Positions 1 to 10,737 of a stretch of 64,000 bases of DNA are shown here, in pieces. Position 1 is the stretch's first letter; each line of letters begins with the position of its first letter. This DNA is from Patiria pectinifera (lineage: Eukaryota; Echinodermata; Asteroidea; Valvatida; Asterinidae). The translations under genes were made by a program, and so were the position numbers. A model generated the notes under the pieces. It was not told the DNA's origin. It ran no database searches and saw only the letters and a list, made by a program, of their open reading frames with translations. The stretch is taken from the NCBI GenBank assembly GCA_029964075.1, contig CM057141.1, positions 2,914,001 to 2,978,000 of the forward strand, given 5' to 3'.

Positions 1-60
1 GTATTACATTGTGCTTATTCACTGAGGAATCAATAAAACCATAAAGTGCTTTTGGGATTT
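1..60. repeat. Truncated repeat shared with 32838-32955
   Basis: The window opens inside a repeat. The stretch with GAATCAATAAAACCA followed by AAGTGCT recurs near 32870-32945, where the motif GAATCAATAAAACCA is followed by its inverted copy. Only part of this copy is present because the window boundary cuts it. Confidence 0.5.
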
Positions 61-177
61 CAGGCGCTACAGTGACGAAAGGTTTAAGGTCCATCCCAGT
101 GCGCATGTTGCGGCCACGTGCTACTACGTAACTGCATGTACATTCATGGCTATTGGTCAAACATCGTAAGGCAGGGC

Positions 178-475
178 TTAACCCTCCTACTGTTTGAACA
201 GTCACAGACAGTCCAAATTTCCATCCACTTCCCCTGCCATGCCTTTTACACAGGCTAGTCACCAACAGTTTGATCATACTTCAAGCACTCTGACTAGTCA
301 AATTCACTCAACGGACAAAAGCAGGCAACTGGTAGGCACAGCTGGCTTATCAATCACCTACAGTCAAAGCATGTTGGTTGCTTATCAGGTTTAATACATT
401 AACAGTCACAGCCAGTCAATCCTGCATGCTTTATGTAGGCTGGGAGCTCTTAACTGTTAAAAACAGTCACTTGAT
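178..475 (+). repeat. Family H MITE-like element, copy 1
   Basis: About 300 bp starting TTAACCCTCC and ending near a palindromic AACTGTTAAAAACAGTCAC. A related copy lies inverted at 55494-55784. They share the blocks around GCCATGCCTTTTACACA, GGCTTATCAATCACCTACAG and GCTTTATGTAGGCTGGGAG. The repeated ACAGTCAC motif at both ends suggests short terminal inverted repeats. The small reading frame over this region is a by-product of the repeat. Confidence 0.7.
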
Positions 476-518
476 TGATTTTGACTGCAAAGACAACTTA
501 GCACAGAATGTATGCTTG

Positions 519-820
519 CCTAGGCAAAATCCCCATGGGGGTTTTGAGGATTGAGGATGAATGGTGTTTGAGAAACATGTGGATTTGGGAGGATTCAGGA
601 TGAATGGTATTAAAGCACATGAGGATTCTGGAGGATTGAGGAAGAATGGTGTTTGACGAAGTGGAGGATTTTGGAGGATTGAGGATGAATGTATTTTGAG
701 AGGCAGGACTGTCTGACGATTTTGAAGGATTGAGGTGCTGGGTATCCTTCACTTGAATATTTAGTGCAAAATTTTGGAGGATTGAGGATGGTTCCTAGCA
801 AAAAGGGCCTAGGGGGTTAA
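519..820 (+). repeat. Family G element, GGAGGATT-rich
   Basis: Degenerate short-period repeats of GGAGGATTGAGGATGAATG across about 260 bp, ending in CCTAGCAAAAAGGGCCTAGG. The ending matches copies at 50630-51055 and 59405-59795 and the reverse-strand copy at 57256-57640. This copy is more tandem-like and lacks most of the unique middle seen in the others. Confidence 0.6.
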
Positions 821-1963
821 TGGTGTATTGGACATGCAAGTACTCATCCCCAACCTTACGTTGAAAAAAACAACAACAAAAAACAAAATAAAAGGGCGCC
901 GGGGATGCTAATCAAGAATTCATGTTCGAAATATTGACCTCGATACAAACATGCACACTGTAGCTTATCCCACATCAACAACAACCCGTATAAATGACAT
1001 TATGTATCACGTCTGCTCCCATTGTCATCTGCCTTGAAAAGCCACAAGACAATTTTCTGTTCAATTTGTTCAGGCTGTTTGCTTCCCAGGCCAACATTCT
1101 AGATTGTGATGGTACCTGCTTTTCACTGTTATGATTCAGAGTCACTGGTGCGCAGACTGACAAACTGTTGTTAAGTTCCCCTGGATTACAGAATACAATT
1201 GCGCCCGGGACAGCTCCGCGACTGTGTTTAAGACAGTACCAGCACAATTGTGTATTATGTACACAAATTGTATGCCCCTTTTATTTTAAGTTAAAGATGG
1301 TGGTTAATGTCGCTGTTGGCTAGTCTGCCAAGCAGCTGGGTCGACTGTTGATAGATTTAAAGGGTTATGGCGCCTGCAGATGCACTTTTATCAGTTCTTT
1401 CCTCCGTTAACCTTTTATATCCAATTAAAAATTCAGCAATTCAGTTGTTCGTTTTATAATTCTCTCTTTTGTGAAGAAATGAGTTTCTGGTGTCAGTCTT
1501 AAAACTTTTGCATGTAGTTTATTCAATAAAGTCTAGTTTGGACAGGGGGGTGGGGGTTATAATGTATACATGTAACTATTATCTACTATAATACTTAATA
1601 GATAAATTTCACAATTTTAACAGAAAACAAGTTTAATTGTCATGTAGTTTGTTTAATTATCACAACCTGCATTCTCACCGCAAACAATAGTTCTTGCATT
1701 GACCAGTTGGCATTGACATTGACCGGACCCAGGCGCGGGATTGTTTTCAATTTCACGAATCTCGATGCCAGACGGGTTTAGGCTGTCATTTGCGGGTTGC
1801 ACACCCTGATATATCTGGCCGTGTCTATCCGTCATCTGTTCCGAATACCACAAAACCTTTGCGTGTATAGACGTCATCCGACGTGAACTGGTTAATGGAG
1901 CATATCCTGTGACCCTTCACATCTAATTCACACTTCATATTCCAATAAAGCCATTTTTTGACA
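821..1963. other. No gene recognised
   Basis: AT-rich single-copy-looking sequence. The reading frames near 975-1247 and 1653-1877 on the minus strand are short and show no recognisable domain or clear splice context. A short G run lies near 1543. Confidence 0.5.
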
Positions 1964-2495
1964 TTAAAGGGAATGTACATCATTGGCTTTTGCTGTAATT
2001 TTCAGAAATGAACTATTTGAGGGGTTAGTATAATAGATCAAATATAGTTACACTGACTTTTTTGAGGTTTTGGGTTCGAAAATGCTATAAAAACCAAGAA
2101 AAACAATCATTTTCCTGTAGTCTGGTTCCCTGACTCCACTAAAGATGAAATGGATCAATTTACATACATTGGGGAATTGTAAGGTCAGGGAACCAGTCTA
2201 GCTGGCTTGTACCCGTTCATAGGTGTGTAACCAATAGCAAACAAAATTTGGACTGAAAAAATGGTAAATTTGGAGCAGTAGTTGAAAAATAGTTAGGTTT
2301 TTCCAACGGTGGTCGGCCGATCAGCGTTGGAAATTGATACAAAAATACCACTTTTCTTGAAAATGACAGTATACCAGGTGCCATAATTTTACAGGATGCT
2401 TTAGACTGTCATTTACCAACATCCTATTAAGGTATTTCAAAATGATTTGGTAGTTTTATTTTTTGATGTTTGCAAATGTTGTATTTTCCCTTTAA
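1964..2495 (-). mobile_element. Family A TTAA element, copy 1
   Basis: Complete 532-bp copy. It starts TTAA-AGGGAATGTACATCA and ends ATTTTCCCT-TTAA, so the host tetranucleotide TTAA is present at both edges, as for piggyBac-type insertions. Inside are an inverted pair GTCTGGTTCCCTGAC / GTCAGGGAACCAGTC and an imperfect palindrome around GGTCGGCCGA with TTCCAACG arms. It has no coding capacity, so it would depend on a transposase supplied from elsewhere. Confidence 0.8.
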
Positions 2496-3264
2496 ATGGA
2501 AGGAAGTAACTGAAAGTTAACTGAAAATTGACACATGCATGATGGTCGGCCATTGATTTATGTAACAGGAACAGCTTTTTTTTATCAACAACACAAAAAA
2601 AGAAGGATGAAGCAATAATAAAGGTAATTTTAAGGCAGATTATAATAACTTTTATATTATAACATATCCCATGGAGCTCTTCAACTCCATCCTTGTGACT
2701 GCAGTGAATGGTAACTATTTGGTGTCCAGGTGATTGATTGATAGACTTGAACCCAGTGGTGCTAAGCCTTGGAGGAGATCATTGACTCCTACACAAAAGC
2801 ATTCAATCAGTCATTAACATCAAGAAAAGGGGTTAACCATCAGGTCTACAGTAATTACATTACCCAAGAATCTGGCCAGCAATAAGCTTTCAATTAGGGA
2901 CAACAAGGTCATTTGCTTCACACCTCAACAGCTTGGTTTAGTTTGAGTAATTGGGTGACAGACAGCGCCCAGACATTGTTTGGGTTTCAGGGCGGATTGG
3001 ATGACCACACACAACAATGCCTCAGGTCATAATCAGCTCAAGGGCAGACAAAAGGGCTTTTCACACAGAGATTTCCAGGACACCTTCATACTACATGTAG
3101 CAGCAGTCTGACATGCCTTCCACATGGGTCCGATGGTCAACATGGGTAAACCCAACCCTGGTACAGTGTTAGGAGGCTGGATCCCGGGTAGAAAATCTAA
3201 AATCTACAGACAACTCGTGCAGTATGTGTGAACAGAATGGTATGCCTTGATCTGGTACACGGTA
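2496..3264. other. No gene recognised
   Basis: Single-copy-looking sequence without a convincing reading frame. The part from about 2690 to 3160 is less AT-rich and lower in simple repeats, as an old regulatory element might be, but nothing specific supports that. Confidence 0.4.
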
Positions 3265-3346
3265 CCCTGTGGAGACACGTGCATAATACAAAAGATTGTA
3301 TACGTCTCCACAGGGCAATTTCTATAGATGAATACTCTCCACAAGG
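3265..3346. repeat. Family I inverted-repeat fragment, copy 1
   Basis: A CCTGTGGAGAC start is matched by CTCCACAGGG and then CTCCACAAGG. The internal block GGGCAATTTCTATAGATGAA is identical in the copy at 48836-48957. It looks like a very small MITE. Confidence 0.6.
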
Positions 3347-4531
3347 TTATCTCGAAATATGGAATTTACTCAAAAACTAGGAATTTCCAAGGTGTGTTGA
3401 TCCGTTGCAAATTTAAGTATTTTATGTAAGGGATATTAAGTCCAAATTTCAGCCCAGGAAATTAATTCTGGTTAAAACTGAGCATTTTGAAACTACATTT
3501 TCAAACTCGAAACTTTGATACACAAGAACAAAGAAATGACTCCAAAAGGATACAAATTCCGGTATGTAGGCCTATGTCTTTCTCTGTTTGAAATTGAATG
3601 GAACCTGTTTCACTTGACCCCTGTTCATTTCAACAATGCCAGGCGAGACAATAGTGTGAAAAGGCTCCTATTTGGTGAATGGAGCCCCAAGGAGAGAACC
3701 CTAAAAAACTACAAATTAATGACATACACCATCAGAAACAGGCGTAAATATAAATAAAAGAAAATTAAAAAAAATCTTGAGACATGCAAAAACAAAGTGA
3801 GCTTGGTGATCAATGGCATCATAAAGTGCATGTAATTTGGCAAATTTATGAGAGTGACACATAAAGATGGCATTCATACTTTTGTCAAAAGTTGAATGCT
3901 TGTTGGTTTTTTTTTTTTTTCAAAGATAATTTCCTTCATAAAGTTTCACAGTAGGGTCAATAACTTTGTAAATCTTTCAGCCCTGAGACCAGGTGCCGCC
4001 TAAGGTCATGACTATTAAGATCCAATTTTAACACATTTGTTGCTAATACATGGAAATAATCTAAGCCGAAACCACAATGCCACCGCTCTATTGGGACCAG
4101 CTGAACTCCACACAGGGGGTACACACAAACTCCCCGGTATCCCGTCCCCTGAACACATTGCACCTGGAAATCTGTGGCATTTGAGCGAGTTATGGCTTCC
4201 CAAATTCTTGTTATAACACCTCGCACGCTGCCTGTCCAAACACTCCCCGAAATTCCTCCCTCAACGGGGATCTTCACACCAGGTTGCACTGAGCCAGGTG
4301 TCCCCTCCGGGCCAGGGATATGAGCCAGGGATATGAAGGCTGTGCATCTTTCTGATAACCAGTATGGGAAGTGAGAGGTCAGGATGCCAGACCGCAGACA
4401 AACCACAGCAAAACAATTCATGACAAGCTAGTACGGATATAGCATGTCTTCTGATATGATGGCTTCATATACATTTTAAACTTAGAATATTGCATGAGGC
4501 AATCAGTGCAACAAGTCACTGGACTTGTTCA
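3347..4531. other. No gene recognised
   Basis: AT-rich. A 154-codon open frame on the minus strand at 3957-4421 is long for this window but has no recognisable domain, low-complexity bias or splice context. I treat it as unproven. Confidence 0.4.
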
Positions 4532-4787
4532 GGCCCCCCAAAAATAATAGTTCTGCTTCCGATACCCTACCTACCCTATCTTGACAGCCCTATCCTAATT
4601 TTTTTGAAAAAAAAATGAGGAAAAAAACACATGACAATCATCAATTACTACCTTTTCTTGACTACATGCAGACACCTCCATATGATCGTACACAAAAAAT
4701 TGCCAAAAAGAGGTCTCTACCTACATTTTGTACCTACCCTATTTTCAAATGCCATGTAATCAGAATCAGAAATATTTTTTTTTGGCC
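4532..4787. mobile_element. MITE with family C-like ends, different interior
   Basis: About 256 bp bounded by GGCC followed by an A/C run and, at the other end, a T run followed by GGCC. The left inner end reads ATAGTTCTGCTTCCGAT and the right inner end, read backwards, TATTTCTGATTCTGAT, giving roughly 30-bp diverged inverted repeats. The interior, with repeated CCTACCCTA blocks, is unrelated to 15818-16184 and 27352-27696, which share the GGCC-A-run termini. Confidence 0.6.
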
Positions 4788-5460
4788 TTAGAAATCTGCA
4801 GGATACAACAAAATATCTATCTAGGAAAAATGCACAATGTATTTTTACTAGATTAGTAAATTTGTATTTATTCACAACAAAATACTCAGACATCGGTCAA
4901 GATATTTAACTTCTGGATTACTCAAGGGGGAAAAAAACAACTATCCAGCTAAAAATGTCAAGCAAAGGTACAGGCTTGTAAGAAACGGGCTGCTGAAATT
5001 CTTTTATGGAAGTAACAATTTTGTGAAAACCCATTCATCAAAAGTCTTTCCCAACAAAAGAAAAATGTGGGTGCAATTTCCAACACGTAATTTCAGAAGG
5101 AAAAAAAAAAATCAGAAATAAAAAATCTTTCAAAGTCCACACCCTAGCATGCTTGTGATCCCTGTCCTTGCTCTATCCTTGAAAAGGTCATGATCACACC
5201 CTTATTATGTGTTTGCAGTCACCCTGTAGTCATGAGTAGTCATTGGACCCCACCTGTTCAACGAGGAACACCTGTTGTCTGCCTCATTGCAGGGTATAGT
5301 GCTGGGTACCATTATAGAGCCCGGCACCAGTGGTGGGTGATTCATTCTGGTTGGCTAAATGTTGTGGTATTGTTTTGTGTAGCGAGTGATCCCCTCCAGC
5401 TGTTTACAAAGCCAAACTGCTTTAGCTGATGAAATCAACTGGAAGGGCTTAGCAATTTCC
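4788..5460. other. No gene recognised
   Basis: AT-rich sequence with poly-A runs. The short frame at 5190-5429 shows no recognisable domain. Confidence 0.4.
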
Positions 5461-6015
5461 TTAAAGCTACAGTCCATCAGTTGCAGCTACCCGAAAAGTA
5501 ACCGGCGTAACTATTGTTGAAAAACATACTTGGTTGAAAGATAGTAAGATGACTAAACTCCCTGTGAAATTATTCTTTCTGGCAAGCTGTCATTTTGAGG
5601 TAATCAACGAAAGAAGGTCTTTCCAACGGTGCATCTTAAGACGCACCGTTGGAAATATCCGTTAGAAGTTCGTTTTTTTTATTCGGCGAAGCGCGCGGCG
5701 CACAAGCGTTGGCACGACGCACACACGCGCGCAGTTGCTATAATTCGTCGGATCAGTGCGCGACATTGCGTAGCTGCAATCGGCTCAGTGAGAACGTGTC
5801 TCAGACACTGAATTTAGGCCCAATTCAAAACATGATTCAGCAACTTTTGATTTGAAATTGAGATCCTAGAATGCTGTTTTCTCGGAATATACAGCTGACG
5901 CTGAGCCGAAACTTCATCAGGTTAGTTGTTCAGCACCCTTCTTTAGATTTTGAGCACTTTTGTTGCTTCAAACGAACAAAATGCACAAATTACAAATGAT
6001 GGACTATATCTTTAA
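5461..6015 (+). mobile_element. Family B TTAA element, copy 1 (complete)
   Basis: Complete copy starting TTAA-AGCTACAGTCCATCA and ending TGATGGACTATATCT-TTAA. A near-perfect 36-bp palindrome at 5620-5655 has TTTCCAACGGTGC arms around CTTAAG. To its right is a CpG-rich block, 5690-5800, rich in GCGCGC and ACGCACAC words. Partial or deleted copies lie at 26250-26634, 29245-29654, 44429-44511 and 47762-47992. Its right TTAA is also the left TTAA of the adjoining family A element. Open frames here are by-products. Confidence 0.8.
5620..5655. repeat. 36-bp palindrome in family B element
   Basis: Arms TTTCCAACGGTGC and GCACCGTTGGAAA flank TCTTAAGA with one mismatched pair. The same outer 12-bp arms form the central palindrome of family A, for example at 30629-30662, although the rest of the two elements differs. 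Confidence 0.9.
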
Positions 6016-6758
6016 AGGGAATATACACCATTTTGCTTTTGCTGTAATTTTCAAAAATGGATGGATTTGGGGCGATTAGTATTTAATAGCAAATATTGTT
6101 ACACTGACTTTTTTTTGAAGTTTTGTGTTCATAGATGCTGGAAAAAACCAAGAAAAACAAGCATGTTCTTGCAGTCTGGTTCCCTGACCCCACTTAAATT
6201 GAAATAATGCAATTTATAGACGTCGGGGAATGGTAAGGTAAGGGAACCTGTGTAGAAGGCTTGTAGCCTTTCATAGTATGTAATCAATTGCAAAAAAAAA
6301 TCAAACTAACTAAATATGGTGAATTGGGGCAGATTTGAAATTTCATGAAGAGTGGTATTTTTGTATCAATTCCCAACGCTGGTCGGCTGACCATCGTTCG
6401 GAAAAAAATTGACTTTTTTCTTCTTCAAATACCGTCCCCAATTTACCAAATTTAGTAAGTCACATTTTGTTTGCAATCGAACATCTGTGAATGGGTGCAA
6501 GCCAGCTAGTCTGGTTCCCTGACCTGACTATGCCCCGACGTCTATAAATTGCTGTTTCATCTGAAGCAGGGTCGGGGAACCAGACTACAAGAAAAGCACT
6601 TTTTCCCCCCTTGGTTTTTCCAGCAGATCTATGAGTATGAACACAAAACTTTAAACAGGTCAGTGTATCAATATTTGCTATAAAGTACTAGCCCCCAAAT
6701 CCATCCATTTCTGAAAATTACAACAAAGCAAAATGTTGTACCGGTATATTACCTTTAA
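6012..6758. mobile_element. Family A foldback (two right halves head to head)
   Basis: A 747-bp element flanked by TTAA at 6012-6015 and 6755-6758. Unlike the other copies, both outer arms are the same end of family A: the block with TTTTGCTGTAATTTTC, GTTACACTGAC and TCTGGTTCCCTGAC on the left reappears in reverse on the right. This gives inverted arms of roughly 350 bp meeting near 6385 at the CCAACGCTGGTCGG palindrome. It shares TTAA with family B copy 1. Confidence 0.8.
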
Positions 6759-6892
6759 CTTGCACACTCTCTTATGCCAAAGAGTGAACAAATTTCAATT
6801 TATTTCTGTGAAAATCTACTGCATCGAACAGAAAACTAAGGATAATATGATCTAGAGGGGAATCTACTCAATTGAATGGACCGAGTTTTCAC

Positions 6893-7175
6893 TTAAAGGG
6901 AATATACATCATTGGCTTTTGCTGTAATTTTCAGAAATGAACTATTTGAGGGGTTACTATAATAGATCAAACATTCTTACACTAACATGTTTGAAGTTTT
7001 GTGTTCGAAAATGCTAAAAAAAACCAAGAAACACACAAATGGTGGACTTCACACCAGGTGCCATAATTTTACAGGATGCTTTAGACTGTCATTTACCAAG
7101 GTCCTACTGAGGTATTTTGTTAAAACGTGGTAGTTGTATTTTTCGATGTTTGCAAATGTTGTATATTCCCTTTAA
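6893..7175 (-). mobile_element. Family A, internally deleted copy
   Basis: A 283-bp copy with both ends and TTAA on both sides, in the same orientation as copy 1. The middle, including the central palindrome and the TTCCCTGAC pair, is gone: sequence passes directly from ACCAAGAAACACAC to CACACCAGGTGCCATAATTT. It shows the core is not required for the copy to persist. Confidence 0.8.
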
Positions 7176-8456
7176 GATTCCATTTAAAAATAAAAGAGCA
7201 CGGCCATGGAAGAGCAAAACCTATTAAAGCACAAATTGAACGCTCTTCTGTATTCCTTGACATCTCTAATGTGACCATCCTGATGAGTTATTGACAATGG
7301 ATAACACTAGAGTTCATCCCACTTTTGATGTGCTTGTTGCATCAACCAGACAACCAGCCATCTAGAGGCCACGATAACACAGCCAGACCGGCGTGCCTTC
7401 TGAGCGTACTTACATGGCCACGGTTCGTGAGCACAGTTCATCATTCCACATGTACATGAAGCCGATGGTCGTAACACTGGTGATCAAGGTGATGATGAGG
7501 ATAATAGTGAGACGGAGGAGGAAATATTGCCCTGCTGAACACCTGCCGGCCTTCCCCGAGTCAATATTTAAATGTACTGAATAATCCAAAAGCCAATGTG
7601 ATCAATATTCAGGATTCTATGAATGCGCGCCTAAAAGCGGAGCGCGTACCCCCGGCTTACTGCATTATTGGTCATATCAGCGCTTATTCATACCATTCCA
7701 TTCATTTCCTGAGATAATATTTTCAGATGCCACAATTGGAGTGATTGTGTATTTGTGAACAGCTCAGCAATCCAGATGCTACAATAACGCAATCAATAGT
7801 CTGTAGAAAATGGCGCTTTCTTTCCGTTTTATCGACGACGACTGCAACACAAAACAAGGTGATGCTGACTGTACACTTGTGGGAAATTTTGAAGCCCCGA
7901 TGTCCGTTGACAAAGCGATTTATTGAACCCGTCCTATATAGCCTTCATATTGATCTTGTCTGTGCATCAGGGAAAACAATAACAGGGACACCAGTTGGTC
8001 ACTGTGCCTGCTCTCTCACAAAGCCGGATGATACAAAGGCACTATGGATTGATTTGTGTATGATCAGTATCCACCACACTATATAGCCACAGGCAAACTA
8101 TCTCCCACATCGGAGGGGGGGGGGGGGGGGGGGGGGTCAATGGAAGTCATTAATCCGTTAACAGTCCCAATGAGGCGGTACCATATTCCTTGGTCCATGG
8201 TACTTGGTCAGTGGTAGAACCTCCTTTGTGTTAGCAAATTTCCGAATTTTTCCACATGGATAATTTTTTTCTCACATTAAATAATCTAAGAAATGTTGAC
8301 AAAAAAGCAGCTTACCTTTACTCAGAGGATCCAGTGGTCTTTCAGCTGAATCTGCAGAAGAAACAAGATAAGAAACAACTTGACTGTGGGTTTTTGGCCC
8401 TTCACCAAAGCAATTATCTTTGACAGCCTGTGGAAACAAAAAAACTAGCAAGTTTG
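7176..8456. other. No firm gene; possible decayed coding piece at 7745-8086
   Basis: Mostly single-copy-looking. The frame at 7745-8086 contains LHIDLVCASGKTITG followed by HCACSLTKPDDT, which faintly recalls the strand-rich lead-in and CxC pair of a SWIM zinc finger, but the following CxH pair is not visible and the frame has no supporting splice sites. A run of 22 G lies at 8115-8136. Confidence 0.3.
8115..8136 (+). repeat. G22 homopolymer
   Basis: Twenty-two consecutive G residues, the longest G run in the window. Such a run can form G-quadruplexes and is prone to length error in sequencing, so its exact length is uncertain. Confidence 0.9.
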
Positions 8457-8706
8457 CTTGGGTGGGACTCGAACCCACAACCTTTTGTTTACTAATGGCA
8501 GGCATGCAACTGGGAAGTCACCAAAAAAAGAGGAAATTCAAATCTTTCCAAGACTTTGTACAGTGTTTTTCTATTTTCAATGGCACACATGGGAAGTAAA
8601 AAAAGAGGAAATCAGCAGATCCGAGGAAAAGTTGCATGCCTGTATGGCCAATTCCAGCATTATGGAAGAAAGTGCAACGTCCGTTACAGAGCCACTTAAC
8701 CATATC
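8457..8706 (-). repeat. tRNA-derived SINE head split by a MITE
   Basis: On the minus strand an internal-promoter box A, TGGTTAAGTGG (8692-8702), is followed by a box B, GGTTCGAGTCC (8465-8475), lying in a T-arm with paired GTGGG and CCCAC. A family M MITE at 8499-8642 separates the two boxes. With the MITE removed the boxes are still some 60 bases apart, more than in an ordinary tRNA, so this is a tRNA-like SINE or pseudogene rather than a working tRNA gene. Confidence 0.65.
8499..8642. mobile_element. Family M MITE, copy 1
   Basis: A 144-bp element with 13-bp perfect terminal inverted repeats CAGGCATGCAACT / AGTTGCATGCCTG. A second copy lies at 29816-29952. The inner block GAGGAAATCAGCAGATCCGA is identical in both. 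Flanking AATGG and TATGG are a possible imperfect target duplication. No coding capacity. Confidence 0.85.
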
Positions 8707-10737
8707 TAATTAATGATTCAGAGAAATGATCCAAAAGTCTCGGACATCCGGGAATTTTTTACATTGGCTTATCTAGCTCCCAGACCTACGTTCTTGAAAC
8801 TCAATGGTTATTGAGTCTGGAGTGCTGAATGGTAACACATAGCAACCGATGAAAAGTGGTGTGCCAATGAAAAGATGTTTTAATCGGATGATGTCGCTCC
8901 GCCTCTATCTACAAGATGATGGATGTACGTGTATAGTATAAAAGTTGAAAAACAAAATACATTTTCAGGGTTATTACTGAGCTCTATAACCAATGTGTCT
9001 GATTTGCGATGTCTACGAGACTGCATGGAATTTTTGTTTCTTTCTTCCATCGTGTCTACCGTACTTATTTGAAAGAGAAGGCCTCCAAATGGTACCCTCA
9101 GTGGAGAGTATAATCAAATAGGGAGGGTGGGTGGGATTGGGACAACAGCAGAATACTATTATTTCAAATCTTATCATTTGCATTATCATTCATTGCATGT
9201 ACACTGTATACCACACATGAACAATTTTCACACATTTTTACCTGGATTTCCTTTGGAAGTTTGGGTTTTAAAAATTTTTTAGATTAAATTTCCACACTTG
9301 ATTCTACCATTTGTTCAGTATGTTCAGACTTTGGTGTACATGTAAGTAATATGCAGTGCATACATACACATATAGCTAGGGGCTGCCAAATTCAGTTTCA
9401 TAGATATTCACATAACAACAAAGATTTATTACAGATACTTGCATCCTGTGGTTTTCAGCCTACATTGCTCTATTAAACACAGAGACTAAGTGATGTATTT
9501 CCTCTTTTTCTGTGCAACCAATTTTACCTCGAATCGGTCTCCCTGATTTTAAGTGATCAGGCAAACACAGCTGTTGGATGGAGCCGAGGAACTACATTTT
9601 GGGATCCTGAATTCAGAGACTTATTGATACAGGAGGAATCTTGGTTGACAAGATACACCACGGAGAAATTCATGTTGGGAGAGAAAAAAAAAGAAAAAAA
9701 TCAATGGCGATCTTGAGTCCGCGGACTTCATTAAGACTTTTGGGCCCGGGGGCCCCGCCGCTTGCGGGTCGAAGGATGAGAGCGAATATGTAAGAAAGAA
9801 TGAAGCAGGCAGGGTAGTTCACCTGTCGGCTGGTTACATAAATGGCAGGGTACCAGGATCATGTGGCGCCATGTAATGCAGTGTCATTAAGCGAGGGGGT
9901 TTATCCACCTGGCTTTTCTCAGCCGAAGGGGATGGGAATCTGCCAGCCTTAGGGCCCAGTAGAGTACTACTGGAGTGTTTGCCCAGCTAATGCACCTTGC
10001 AGGGCACCTAACTAAACAGTATCTGCCGTGCTAGACACATAACGAGACACATTGGGTAAAAATAAATGTATCTCAGAAACAAACAATTAAAGCCACGTAG
10101 GATCCATTGCAACTACCGAGGAAAAATACCTACCAATCTAATGACAGAAACCTTGCTAGCATATGACTGGTATCAAATACCTTGTGGAAATATTCAGCCT
10201 GAAATGGTATTATTTCTAGGGTGCCCGTGGGTACATTTTCTTTTTTACGTGTGCTAGCAACAAAAATCCAGTTTTACATGTAGACCCCAAAATATGTGCA
10301 TAAGTTTTCTGTTTTCTGAACATGTGTCTTTAGTATCCACTGAGCTGAATCTTCAACAGCTTACTTGTTTAAATGCACCCTGCTATATTTTTTTGAGCGA
10401 TTTTGTTGCTTGAGAACATAGAATGCACAAAAAGCAAAGGATCGAGGCAGAGATCACGACTGACCTTTCCACTTTCTTATGTAAGTAAGTAACTTTCAAA
10501 TTACATACTGAAAATGAAACAGATTTCGTTCTTCACTTTTTAATTGTTTTAAGACTACAAAAAAGAAGAAGACCGATTCAGTTTAATGAAATATCATGTA
10601 AGTAATATATATTTCACATTATAAACTGAAAATGAAACATATTTTGACAAATGGGATTTGGCAAAAATTCTTCTTTTTTTTTTTTTTCCCCTCCAAAAAA
10701 ATGAGGCGGTCAATAGCCTGGTGTTTGTCCGGTTTCC
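8707..10737. other. No gene recognised; GC-rich patch at 9715-9960
   Basis: AT-rich apart from a patch near 9715-9960 with GGGCCCGGGGGCCCC and several CpGs, which stands out and could be an old regulatory element. A remnant resembling the end of family B is seen near 10375-10440, and a short duplication (GTAAGTAA...CTGAAAATGAAACA) lies at 10482-10527 and 10598-10643. Confidence 0.4.

Noticed and set aside
3957..4421. 154-codon minus-strand open frame
   Set aside because: No recognisable domain and no clear splice signals; possible exon but unsupported.
8457..8706. Functional tRNA gene
   Set aside because: A MITE separates box A from box B, and the spacing is wrong even after its removal.
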